Of a DNA stretch of 64,000 nucleotides, positions 18,646 to 26,408 are shown one piece after another. The DNA is from an uncultured Alistipes sp. (GTDB taxonomy: Bacteria; Bacteroidota; Bacteroidia; Bacteroidales; Rikenellaceae), in assembly GCA_944321765.1 (NCBI GenBank), contig CALUMQ010000028.1, forward strand, positions 1 to 64,000, written 5' to 3'. The notes beneath the pieces were generated by a model. That model saw nothing but the letters and a program-made list of their open reading frames with translations, made no database searches and was not told the DNA's origin. Both the position numbers and the translations under genes were made by a program. Numbering within the stretch: position 1 is the first letter of the stretch; the number at the start of each line of letters is the position of its first letter.

Positions 18646-19335
18646 ATGTATTATTACGATCCCGATAACAGAACTCCGCGTCGGTGGGCGGTGATCGCCC
18701 TAGCAGCCTATGTCGTGCTGCTCGTCGGGTCGTTCGCCCTGGTGTCGTTCGACTTCACGCCGGCGTTGGAGAAGCCCGGGGACACGATCCTTGTGGACTT
18801 TACCGAACCGCCGGTTCCGGTGCCACCGCGCCGTCCGGTGCGTGTGGCCAACGAGCCGCGCGTGCACGATGTCGAGGCCCCCGAGGAGCAGACGGCCCAG
18901 GTCTCGGGCAAGGACGAGGCGACGCAGACGCCCAATCCCAAGGCGTTGTTCAAGATGTCGAAGAGCGGCGCCGACGAACCCGAGAATGCCGGGAATCCCC
19001 GGGCTCCGGAGGGTGAGGAGAAGAATGCCGGCACGGGTCCGGGGCTCAATCCCGACGGACTGGACCAGCTGGACCAGGGGCTGAAGGGGCGCGGACTGGT
19101 AGGCAACCTTCCCAAGCCCGACTACCCGGGTAACAAAACGGGCAAGATCGTCATCCGTGTGACGGTCGACGCATCGGGACGGGTCACCGGGGCGTCGTTC
19201 GAGCCCAAGGGCTCCACGGAGAGTGATTCCCAACTGGTGGCTGCCGCGCTTGAGGCGGCGCGCAAGGCGCGTTTCACCGAGAGCCGTGCGGCGGTGCAGG
19301 GCGGAACGATAACCTATGTCTTCCGGATGGAATAA
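18646..19335 (+). CDS. tonB: energy transducer TonB
   Basis: 229 residues. TonB links the ExbB-ExbD motor to outer-membrane receptors. One membrane helix near the N-terminus (AVIALAAYVVLLVGSFALV) is followed by a short Pro-rich segment (EPPVPVPPRRPVRV), a Pro/Glu/Gly-rich spacer, and a TonB_C domain (GKIVIRVTVDASGRVTGASF) ending in TITYVFRME. The end of the gene, including its stop codon, is tandemly duplicated as a 13-bp repeat. Confidence 0.92.
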   Translation: MYYYDPDNRTPRRWAVIALAAYVVLLVGSFALVSFDFTPALEKPGDTILVDFTEPPVPVPPRRPVRVANEPRVHDVEAPEEQTAQVSGKDEATQTPNPKALFKMSKSGADEPENAGNPRAPEGEEKNAGTGPGLNPDGLDQLDQGLKGRGLVGNLPKPDYPGNKTGKIVIRVTVDASGRVTGASFEPKGSTESDSQLVAAALEAARKARFTESRAAVQGGTITYVFRME

Positions 19336-19348
19336 CCGGATGGAATAA
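19323..19348. repeat. 13-bp tandem duplication at the tonB stop
   Basis: CCGGATGGAATAA occurs twice head to tail (19323-19335 and 19336-19348). The first copy holds the last codons and stop of tonB; the second is in another frame. It looks like a slippage duplication. Confidence 0.85.
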
Positions 19349-19364
19349 AACGATGTTTGGAACC

Positions 19365-19796
19365 ATGAAAAACCTTTTGATCGCCGCGTTTCTCGGTATT
19401 TTGACCGTGCTTCCCGTTGCGGCGCAGACGCCCGAGGGTCCTCATCTGCATTTCGAGGATGCCTCCCACAACTTCGGAGACGTGCCGCGCAAGGGTGGCG
19501 CCCTGACCCGGGAGTTCCGCTTTGTGAACGACGGAACGAAGCCGCTGGTCATTCTGCGCGTCATCACGTCGTGCTCGTGCCTGAAGGCGTCGTTCTCGAA
19601 GCGCCCCGTGGCTCCGGCCGATTCGGGCGTCATCCGCATCATCTACGAACCGCTCAAGAGTGAACCGGGGACCTTCAACAAGGTGATCCAGGTCTACTCC
19701 AACTCGACGGACGGCCGCGATGTGCTCACCGTGCAGGGCAACTCGATCGAGGGCAAACCGCGCAAGACGCATACCGCGCTGCCGACGTGCGAATAA
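19365..19796 (+). CDS. DUF1573 domain secreted protein
   Basis: 143 residues from MKNLLIAAFLGILTVLP, a signal peptide cleaved near VAAQ. A single immunoglobulin-like DUF1573 domain follows, with the hallmark HNFGDVPRKGGALTREFRF and the ITSCSCLKASF segment with its paired cysteines. Such proteins are abundant in the periplasm or surface of Bacteroidota; their function is not known. An ATG at 19353 would add four residues but makes a poorer signal peptide. It follows tonB closely and may be co-transcribed. Confidence 0.85.
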   Translation: MKNLLIAAFLGILTVLPVAAQTPEGPHLHFEDASHNFGDVPRKGGALTREFRFVNDGTKPLVILRVITSCSCLKASFSKRPVAPADSGVIRIIYEPLKSEPGTFNKVIQVYSNSTDGRDVLTVQGNSIEGKPRKTHTALPTCE

Positions 19797-19868
19797 CCGA
19801 CTCCGCGAGCCGGGCCGCGGGAAGACGCCTCTCCTGCCGCCACACTCCCGGAGCACGATATTGACACT

Positions 19869-21182
19869 ATGACGACACTTTTTTCCCAAGCGACGGTCCT
19901 CCCGATGACGGCCGTCGGCGACGCACCCCGCACCTTTACGGGCTGGGTCGGCGTCACGAATCGACGTATCACCCTGGTGACGGAATCCGCCGCGGATGCC
20001 GAAGCATTCCGTGCGGAGCATCCCGACGTGCGGGAGATCGACTGCCGGGGCCGGCTTCTCATGCCCGGACTGGTGAATACCCATTGCCATGCGGCGATGA
20101 CCCTCCAGCGAAGCTATGCCGACGACATTTCGCTCATGGCGTGGCTCAACGACTATATCTGGCCCTTCGAGTCGAAACAGACGCCCGACGAAGTGGTGCT
20201 GGGTCTGACGCTCGGCGTGGTCGAGATGCTGCTGGGCGGCATCACGTCGTTCGTCGACATGTATTATTTCGAGGACCGCTGCGTCGCTCCCGTCGAGCAG
20301 CTGGGTATCCGGGCCGTATTGGGCTGCAACTTCTTCGATTCGAACATCGATGAGGTCTTTCCGCAGATCGAACGTGCCGTGGAGCAGGCGTCGGCCGGGA
20401 GCGGCCGGGTGCGGATCGCCGTGGCGCCGCACTCGCCCTATACGGTATCGCCCGAGAATCTGCTTCGCGGCAAGGCGCTTGCCGACCGCTTCGACCTTCC
20501 GTTGATGACCCATATTGCCGAGACGCGCGACGAGATGCGTATCGTGCGTGAACGCTACGGCTGCACGCCTGTCGAGCACCTCGACCGGCTGGGATTGCTC
20601 GACAGCCGCTGCATCGGGGCTCACTGCGTCCATGTGACCGACTCCGACATTGCGACGCTGGCTGCCCGCGGGGTGACGGTGTCGCACAATCCGCAGAGCA
20701 ACATGAAGATTTCGAGCGGCGTGGCTCCCGTTGAGAAATTTCGCGCGGCGGGAGCCGTGGTGACGCTGGGCACCGACGGCACCTGTTCGAACAACGACCT
20801 TGATCTGTTTGAGGAGTTGCGTACGGCGACCTTCCTGCAGAAATCCGCCACGGGTGATCCCACGGCGCTGCCGGCCTGCGAGGCGCTGCGCATGGCCACG
20901 GCCAACGGCGCCCGGGCCATGGGATATGCCGACGGCGAGCTGGGTGTGATCCGCGAGGGGGCATTGGCCGATCTGATCGTCGTGGACCTTCAGAAACCCC
21001 ACCTGCAGCCGATTCATAACCTCGTTTCGAACATCGTCTATTGCGGCAAGGCTGCGGATGTCGACACGGTGATGGTCGACGGGCGGATCCTTGTCGAGAA
21101 CCGCCGCCTCGCAGGGGTGGATCTTCCGGCGCTCTACGACGCCGTGGGGCGTGCCGTTCGGCGGATTACGACGGGGAAGTGA
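19869..21182 (+). CDS. amidohydrolase (5-methylthioadenosine/S-adenosylhomocysteine deaminase type)
   Basis: 437 residues, a cytosolic metal-dependent deaminase of the amidohydrolase superfamily. The metal ligands are in LVNTHCHAAMTL, later in MTHIAETRDE and GAHCVH, and the final Asp in LGTDGTCSNNDLDLFEEL. This pattern fits the MTA/SAH deaminase and chlorohydrolase branch, which turns adenine nucleoside thioethers into inosine forms. The exact substrate is not fixed by sequence; other members deaminate guanine or pterins. tpx follows after 55 nt. Confidence 0.88.
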   Translation: MTTLFSQATVLPMTAVGDAPRTFTGWVGVTNRRITLVTESAADAEAFRAEHPDVREIDCRGRLLMPGLVNTHCHAAMTLQRSYADDISLMAWLNDYIWPFESKQTPDEVVLGLTLGVVEMLLGGITSFVDMYYFEDRCVAPVEQLGIRAVLGCNFFDSNIDEVFPQIERAVEQASAGSGRVRIAVAPHSPYTVSPENLLRGKALADRFDLPLMTHIAETRDEMRIVRERYGCTPVEHLDRLGLLDSRCIGAHCVHVTDSDIATLAARGVTVSHNPQSNMKISSGVAPVEKFRAAGAVVTLGTDGTCSNNDLDLFEELRTATFLQKSATGDPTALPACEALRMATANGARAMGYADGELGVIREGALADLIVVDLQKPHLQPIHNLVSNIVYCGKAADVDTVMVDGRILVENRRLAGVDLPALYDAVGRAVRRITTGK

Positions 21183-21237
21183 CGCCTGCGGCACCGGAAT
21201 TGCAGCAGCTGCAGCATCAAACAAAAACCATTTCGCT

Positions 21238-21750
21238 ATGAAGTATGAGGTAATATTCGGCGGCAAGCCCGTCGCATTGGAGGGAACCCGCTGCTCGGTG
21301 GGCGAGCAGGCTCCCGCATTCACGGTCGTCGACAGCGCACTGCAGGAGGTTTCGTCGGACCGCTTCCGCGGCAAGGTCCGCATCTACAGTGTCTTTCCGT
21401 CGGTCGACACTCCGGTCTGCTCACTGCAGAACATCCGTTTCAACCGCGAGGCGACGACGTTGAGCGACCAGGTGGTCATTCTGGCCCTTTCGGTCGATCT
21501 GCCCTTTGCGCAGAAACGCTACTGCGCCGCCGAGGGTATTGACCGTGTGCATCTTTTTTCGGATTATCGGACGCTGGATTTCGGCCATAAGTACGGCTTC
21601 GTCATGGAGGGACTCCGCCTGCTGGCGCGCGGTGTGGTGGTGGTCGACCGTGACGATACGGTGCGTTACGTGGAGTATGTTCACGAGGTGTCGCACGAAC
21701 CCGACTATGCCCGGGCGCTTGCCGTCGTGCGCGAACTTGTCGAAGCGTAG
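21238..21750 (+). CDS. tpx: thiol peroxidase (atypical 2-Cys peroxiredoxin)
   Basis: 170 residues from MKYEVIFGGKPVALEG. Tpx reduces lipid and hydrogen peroxides using thioredoxin. The peroxidatic cysteine is C61 in SVDTPVCSLQ, and the resolving cysteine is C96 in KRYCAAEGI, the usual spacing. The frame is open upstream to 21091 inside the amidohydrolase gene, but that part is not Tpx-like. A terminator follows. Confidence 0.95.
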   Translation: MKYEVIFGGKPVALEGTRCSVGEQAPAFTVVDSALQEVSSDRFRGKVRIYSVFPSVDTPVCSLQNIRFNREATTLSDQVVILALSVDLPFAQKRYCAAEGIDRVHLFSDYRTLDFGHKYGFVMEGLRLLARGVVVVDRDDTVRYVEYVHEVSHEPDYARALAVVRELVEA

Positions 21751-21774
21751 TCCTTTCCCGCCGTTAAAGACAAT

Positions 21775-21814
21775 GCGACGGCCTCTCATCCATATGAGAG
21801 GCCGTCGCTGTTTT
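21775..21814. terminator. terminator between tpx and glgB
   Basis: A 15-bp perfect stem (21775-21789 with 21794-21808) has a 4-nt loop and is followed by TGTTTT. It lies between two convergent genes and may serve both strands. Confidence 0.8.
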
Positions 21815-21838
21815 CGGCGTCTCCGGCCGGCAATCGGC

Positions 21839-23875
21839 CTATCGCTTGCGCAGGTAGACGGTTGCCGTGCGAGAGGTGTTGTAGATGCGGATGCGCGGGT
21901 ACTTCTTGCCGTCGTCGCCCGGGACGTCGAACGAGAAGTGCTCCGAATCCATGGCCTGACGCTCCTGCCCGCCGAACCGCCGCTCGTCGGTCGAGAGGAT
22001 CGGCACATATTTGCCCGGACCCTGCACCGGGAGCTCGTAGTCGGGAATCGAGGCCGTGGGGTGCCAGTTGAAGACAAAGAGCAGACGTCCGTGCGAGAAG
22101 ACCATCGTCTTGTTCCGCTCGTCCATGAGCAGGTTCCACGGATAGCCGTCCTCCAGCACCTTGTACCTCTTCACCAGCCTAATCATCGCACGGTCGAAAT
22201 CTCCGAGCCAGACGTATCGCAGCAGTTTGTTGCGCGAAAGGGACCACTGCCGCCGCGCATGGGCGTAGCTCCATCCGTTTCCTTCGCGCGGGAAGTCGAT
22301 CCATTCGGGATGTCCGAACTCGTTGCCCATGAAGTTGAGGTAGGCCTGGCCTCCGGTCGAGATGGTCATCAGGCGGATCATCTTGTGCAGGGCCATGCCG
22401 CGGTCGATGATGAGATTCTCCGACGCGCGGTCCATGTGATAGTACATCTCCTTGTCCATCAGCCGGAAGGCAATGGTCTTGTCGCCCACGAGAGCCTGGT
22501 CGTGCGACTCGGCGTAGGCTACGGTCTTTACGTCGGGCAGGCGGTCGGTCATCACCGACCACATCTCCCAGATGTTCCACTCCTCGTCGGGGATATCCTT
22601 CAGCATCTTGATCCAGAAGTCGGGGATGGCCATGCCGAGGCGGTAGTCGAATCCGATGCCGCCGTCGTCGATCGGGATGCACATGCCCGGCATGCCGCTT
22701 ACGTCCTCGGCAATCGTTACGGCCGAGGGGCGGAATTCGTGCACGAGACGGTTGGCCAGCGTGAGGTAGGTGATGGCATCCTCGTTGACTCCGGCGTCGA
22801 AGTATCGGTCGCGAGAATCGAACGTGACGTATCCGTGGTGGTGGTAGATCATCGACGTGACACCGTCGAACCGGAAGCCGTCGAAGTGGAATTCGTCGAG
22901 CCAGTACTTGACGTTCGAGAGCAGGAAGTGCTGCACCTCGCGCTTGCCGTAGTCGAAGAGCTTCGAGTCCCAATAGGGCTGATTCCCTGCCTCACCCGGC
23001 AGCGAGTAGAGATGATCGGTGCCGTCGAGTTCGTTGATTCCCTCGTTGAGGTTCTTGACGTAGTGGGCGTGCACGAGGTCCATGATTACGACCAGTCCCA
23101 GTTCGTGGGCGCGGCGTATGAGCTCCTTCAACTCCTCGGGGGTGCCGCAGCGCGACGTCGGGGCGAAGAAGCTCGACACATGATACCCGAACGATCCGTA
23201 ATAGGGGTGTTCGGCGATGGCCATGAGCTGTACGGCGTTGTATCCGTCGCGGCGGATGATCGGGAGGATCTTCTCGGTGAATTCGCGGTAGGTGCCGACC
23301 CCTTCCCTCTCCTGGGCCATTCCCACGTGTGCCTCGTAGATCAGCAGGCTGCCGAGCGTCGAGGCGTCGAAGGCGTCGCCGCGCCAGTCGAACGGCTCGG
23401 CGGGCTGCCAGAACTGGGCGGTGAAGTTCTTCGTGGCATCATCCTGGACTACGCGCCGGGCATAGGCCGGGATACGGTCTCTCCAGCCGTTGTCTCCGTG
23501 GACGTGCAGCTTGTAGAGCGAGCCGTGCGTCAACCGGTCGCGGTACATCGCCGCGGGAAAGAAGGCGCTCCAGACTCCGGCGGCATCCTTGTGCATGCGG
23601 ATTTCGGTGCGCTGCCAGTTGTTGAAGTCTCCGAAGACATAGACGTCGTAGGCTCCGGGCAACCACTCCCGCAGCCACCATCCGTCGAGCGTTTCATCCC
23701 ACTGCCACCCGAAATAGCGGTATCCGTTGGCGTAGTCGACGATTGATCCGGCGCCGCGGCGAATCTCCTCGAGTTTCTCCTCGAAACGTTCGTGACGACG
23801 GTTCATCTGCTCCTCGACGGGTTGGAGCCAGGGGTCCCGTTCGACGATCGGAAGTTTGTGTTTTGCAGGTTCCAT
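21839..23875 (-). CDS. glgB: 1,4-alpha-glucan branching enzyme
   Basis: 678 residues from MEPAKHKLPIVERDPW. The enzyme adds alpha-1,6 branches to glycogen. An N-terminal CBM48-type domain (YDVYVFGDFNNWQRTEI) is followed by the GH13 barrel with VVIMDLVHAHY, the nucleophile Asp in FRFDGVTSM (near 336), the acid Glu in TIAEDVSGMPG (near 389) and AESHDQALVGDK. It resembles the eukaryote-like branching enzymes often found in Bacteroidota. A start at 23908 would precede the predicted transcription start, so I use the ATG at 23875. Confidence 0.95.
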   Translation of the reverse strand: MEPAKHKLPIVERDPWLQPVEEQMNRRHERFEEKLEEIRRGAGSIVDYANGYRYFGWQWDETLDGWWLREWLPGAYDVYVFGDFNNWQRTEIRMHKDAAGVWSAFFPAAMYRDRLTHGSLYKLHVHGDNGWRDRIPAYARRVVQDDATKNFTAQFWQPAEPFDWRGDAFDASTLGSLLIYEAHVGMAQEREGVGTYREFTEKILPIIRRDGYNAVQLMAIAEHPYYGSFGYHVSSFFAPTSRCGTPEELKELIRRAHELGLVVIMDLVHAHYVKNLNEGINELDGTDHLYSLPGEAGNQPYWDSKLFDYGKREVQHFLLSNVKYWLDEFHFDGFRFDGVTSMIYHHHGYVTFDSRDRYFDAGVNEDAITYLTLANRLVHEFRPSAVTIAEDVSGMPGMCIPIDDGGIGFDYRLGMAIPDFWIKMLKDIPDEEWNIWEMWSVMTDRLPDVKTVAYAESHDQALVGDKTIAFRLMDKEMYYHMDRASENLIIDRGMALHKMIRLMTISTGGQAYLNFMGNEFGHPEWIDFPREGNGWSYAHARRQWSLSRNKLLRYVWLGDFDRAMIRLVKRYKVLEDGYPWNLLMDERNKTMVFSHGRLLFVFNWHPTASIPDYELPVQGPGKYVPILSTDERRFGGQERQAMDSEHFSFDVPGDDGKKYPRIRIYNTSRTATVYLRKR

Positions 23876-23905
23876 AGAAAGCGGTAGAGATAGGTGCTTG
23901 CAGAA

Positions 23906-23913
23906 CAAATATA
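23906..23913 (-). promoter_or_regulatory. -7 box of glgB
   Basis: TATATTTG on the minus strand, 30 nt before the ATG at 23875. It overlaps the alternative ATG at 23908, arguing against that start. Confidence 0.55.
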
Positions 23914-24028
23914 ACGAAATATTTTCAAACTCCCGAGAAAAAACGGCGCTTTCTCCGTGGCGATACCTCTGAAAACGACGGGGACGGCCCCGAAGGCCCG
24001 TCCCCGTCGACGTCGGACGACGCTCCTG

Positions 24029-25150
24029 TCAACGGAGGTATTTGCGGAAGAATGCCTCGATGCGGTCGAAGGGGATCGCCTGGCGGTTGTCGTAGAGATC
24101 CGTATGATTGGCGCCGGGGATGATGACGAGCTCCTTGTTGTCGCCCTGCAGACGCTTGTAGGCATCTTCGCTGAAGTAGCGCGAATGGGCCTTCTCTCCG
24201 TGGACAAGCATTACGGCGCTGCGGATCTCGCCGATGTAGGCGAGCAGCGGCATATTGAGGAACGACAGTGCCGAGGTGACGTTCCACCCGTCGTTGGAGT
24301 TGAGCGACCGCGGGTGGTAGCCGCGCGGGGTCTTGTAGTAGGCGTAGTAGTCCTTGACGAACTGCGGAGCGTCGTCGGGCAGCGGATCGACGACGCCGCC
24401 TGCCCGGGCATAAGAGCCGTTGCGGGCATCTTCGGTGCGCTGGGCGTTGAGCTGCCGGCGCAGGGCATCGCGGGCCTCGGCGTTGTCGGCCTGGTCGAAG
24501 TACCCGTTGGCCGTCACGCGGCTCATGTCATACATCGTGGCCGCAACGGTGGCCTTGATGCGCGTGTCGATGGCTGCGGCGTTGAGGGCCATGCCGCCCC
24601 AGCCGCAGATGCCGAGGATGCCGATGCGCTGGGGATCGGCCTCTTCGCAGGTGGCGAGAAAATCGACTGCGGCGCAGAAATCCTCGGTATTGATGTCCGG
24701 CGACGCCACATAGCGGGGCTCGCCGCCGCTCTCACCCGTGTAGGAGGGGTCGAAGGCGATGGTGAGGAATCCGCGGGCGGCGAGCTCCTGGGCGTAGAGT
24801 CCCGACGACTGCTCCTTGACGGCACCGAAGGGGCCGCTCACGGCGATGGCTGGCAGCGGACCCTCGGCCCCGACCGGGGCATAGAGATCGGCAACGAGCG
24901 TGATGCCGTATCGGTTGCGGAAGGTTACCTTGCGATGATTCACCCGGTCATCCTTGGCGAAGACCTTGTCCCAGGTGTCGGTAATGTTCAACGGTTGGTT
25001 CATGGCTGAAACAGATGTTTGACGGTTTGACGTGTCGTTCGGAAGCGCCGGTCGGCTGGCCGATGCGGGGCCGGCAGCGTGAAGGCTCTCCATAAGTCCT
25101 GCGGTCAGCAACGCTGCTGCCCCGAGAAAGATGCGGATCGGACGTTTCAT
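24029..25150 (-). CDS. secreted alpha/beta hydrolase (dienelactone-hydrolase-like)
   Basis: 373 residues. The N-terminus MKRPIRIFLGAAALLTAGLM looks like a signal peptide, so it is probably periplasmic. An alpha/beta hydrolase fold follows, with AVSGPFGAVKEQ (oxyanion region) and a nucleophile elbow reading GICGWGGMAL, with Cys where most members have Ser. The late segment VIIPGANHTDLYDN carries the likely catalytic His. I recall cytosolic relatives that begin at the equivalent of MNQPLNITDTWDKVF. The substrate is unknown. Confidence 0.82.
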   Translation of the reverse strand: MKRPIRIFLGAAALLTAGLMESLHAAGPASASRPALPNDTSNRQTSVSAMNQPLNITDTWDKVFAKDDRVNHRKVTFRNRYGITLVADLYAPVGAEGPLPAIAVSGPFGAVKEQSSGLYAQELAARGFLTIAFDPSYTGESGGEPRYVASPDINTEDFCAAVDFLATCEEADPQRIGILGICGWGGMALNAAAIDTRIKATVAATMYDMSRVTANGYFDQADNAEARDALRRQLNAQRTEDARNGSYARAGGVVDPLPDDAPQFVKDYYAYYKTPRGYHPRSLNSNDGWNVTSALSFLNMPLLAYIGEIRSAVMLVHGEKAHSRYFSEDAYKRLQGDNKELVIIPGANHTDLYDNRQAIPFDRIEAFFRKYLR

Positions 25151-25197
25151 ACTTTGTTCGTTTTACATGCGGGCGACGTTCGGGGGCCTGCCCGATG

Positions 25198-25205
25198 CAA
25201 AGGTA
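25198..25205 (-). promoter_or_regulatory. -7 box of the alpha/beta hydrolase gene
   Basis: TACCTTTG on the minus strand, 47 nt before the ATG at 25150. No clear -33 element. Confidence 0.5.
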
Positions 25206-25325
25206 GTCAAAATGTTCCGGACGGGATTTTCTCTGCGGCTCAAAAGTCGTTTCTCAGCGGCTCATCGTGCCGCGCACGGCGCCGCAGGACCTCGCTGTAG
25301 GCCGAACCGTTGCCGACCCCGATAT

Positions 25326-26180
25326 TTATCGGGCTCGTGACGATACGGCCGTAGGGGAGATGCCGAACTGCCGTTTGAAGGCCGTCGCGAAGTGCGAAGG
25401 GTTCTTGAACCCCACCTCGGCACATACTTCCGCGACCTTCGACTGCCCCGTTTCGAGCCGGGCATAGGCGGCATCGAGCCTGCGGCGGATGAGCCACTTC
25501 TCGGGCGTCAGATCGCTCACCTTGCGGAAATCGCGTTTGAAGGAGGCCAGACTCCGTCCCGTGTAACGGGCCAGTTCGTCGAGCGAAAATTCGTACATGT
25601 AGTTCTGCTCCATGAACTCGAGGATGTCGATTTTCCAGGGTTCGTTGAAGTCGAAGAGTGCCTGTTCGAAGCGTGTGTCGACGTGGAGCAGGGCGAGCAC
25701 ACCCTCTTCGAGCTTGAGCTGCATGAGGTCTTTGGAGGGTTTTGCCTCCGGATCGAGATAGGGGGTCATCGAGGCGAAGAGACTCTCAATCTCGGGTGTT
25801 CGGGGAAGTTTGACAGCTCCGGGCCGGAATCCGGACTGCGGATGTTGAAGTCCGGAATGCTCTCTGCGTGCGAAGACCCTGCGCAGAAACTGCCGTGTGA
25901 AACGCATGAAGATACCGCAGTAACGCTCTCCGTCGGCGGGGCGCTTGTAGAGGGTGAGCAGGTGATCGCGGGGAATGAAGAGGCATTCACCCTTGCCAGC
26001 GCGGATCTGCTCCCGACCGTTGTCGAGAAGCATCTCTCCGGAGACGACGTAGTTCAGCGCGTAGTCGGGTGAACGGTGGAAACAGCCACGTTCGTCGTCA
26101 TAGAAGAAACTGAAGAAGACGTCGTCGTAGTTGAAGAGCATCTCGAGGGGCTTTTTCTGTGGGGTATTGTCGCGGCTCAT
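25326..26180 (-). CDS. AraC family transcriptional regulator
   Basis: 284 residues from MSRDNTPQKKPLEM. An N-terminal cupin-like sensor (YALNYVVSGEMLLDNGREQI, GKGECLFIPRDHLLTLYK) leads to a C-terminal AraC domain of two helix-turn-helix units (SLDELARYTGRSLASFKRDF and VAEVCAEVGFKNPSHFATAF). It probably responds to a small ligand. It is divergent from the peptide transporter, which may be a target, but no operator was identified. The frame is open to 26423, but the -7 box at 26211-26218 supports the start at 26180. Confidence 0.9.
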   Translation of the reverse strand: MSRDNTPQKKPLEMLFNYDDVFFSFFYDDERGCFHRSPDYALNYVVSGEMLLDNGREQIRAGKGECLFIPRDHLLTLYKRPADGERYCGIFMRFTRQFLRRVFARREHSGLQHPQSGFRPGAVKLPRTPEIESLFASMTPYLDPEAKPSKDLMQLKLEEGVLALLHVDTRFEQALFDFNEPWKIDILEFMEQNYMYEFSLDELARYTGRSLASFKRDFRKVSDLTPEKWLIRRRLDAAYARLETGQSKVAEVCAEVGFKNPSHFATAFKRQFGISPTAVSSRAR

Positions 26181-26210
26181 GATGGAGGAGTTTTCAGTCG
26201 TAATCCTCGA

Positions 26211-26218
26211 CAAAGATA
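26211..26218 (-). promoter_or_regulatory. -7 box of the AraC regulator gene
   Basis: TATCTTTG on the minus strand, 30 nt before the ATG at 26180. Confidence 0.5.
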
Positions 26219-26366
26219 CGAAAACACTCCGTATGCGGCACATTCTGAGGTCGTTTTTTGTTTTCCGCGGCGCGAGCCCGATTGTTGTGTGATCGTTTTC
26301 GGAATATTTCCGATGCGCCGAGGGGCAAAACTTGTGTAAAAAAGGAGGGATTTTCCAAAATTTTGT

Positions 26367-26374
26367 TAACTTTG
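26367..26374 (+). promoter_or_regulatory. -7 box of the peptide transporter gene
   Basis: TAACTTTG lies 34 nt before the ATG at 26409. No clear -33 element. The 228-nt gap between the divergent genes shows nothing else I can name. Confidence 0.5.
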
Positions 26375-26408
26375 TCTCCCAAACCCCAAACCATCTAATA
26401 CCAACGCT

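Noticed and set aside
23876-23908. Longer GlgB start
   Set aside because: The -7 box at 23906-23913 overlaps it, so the transcript would begin after that ATG.
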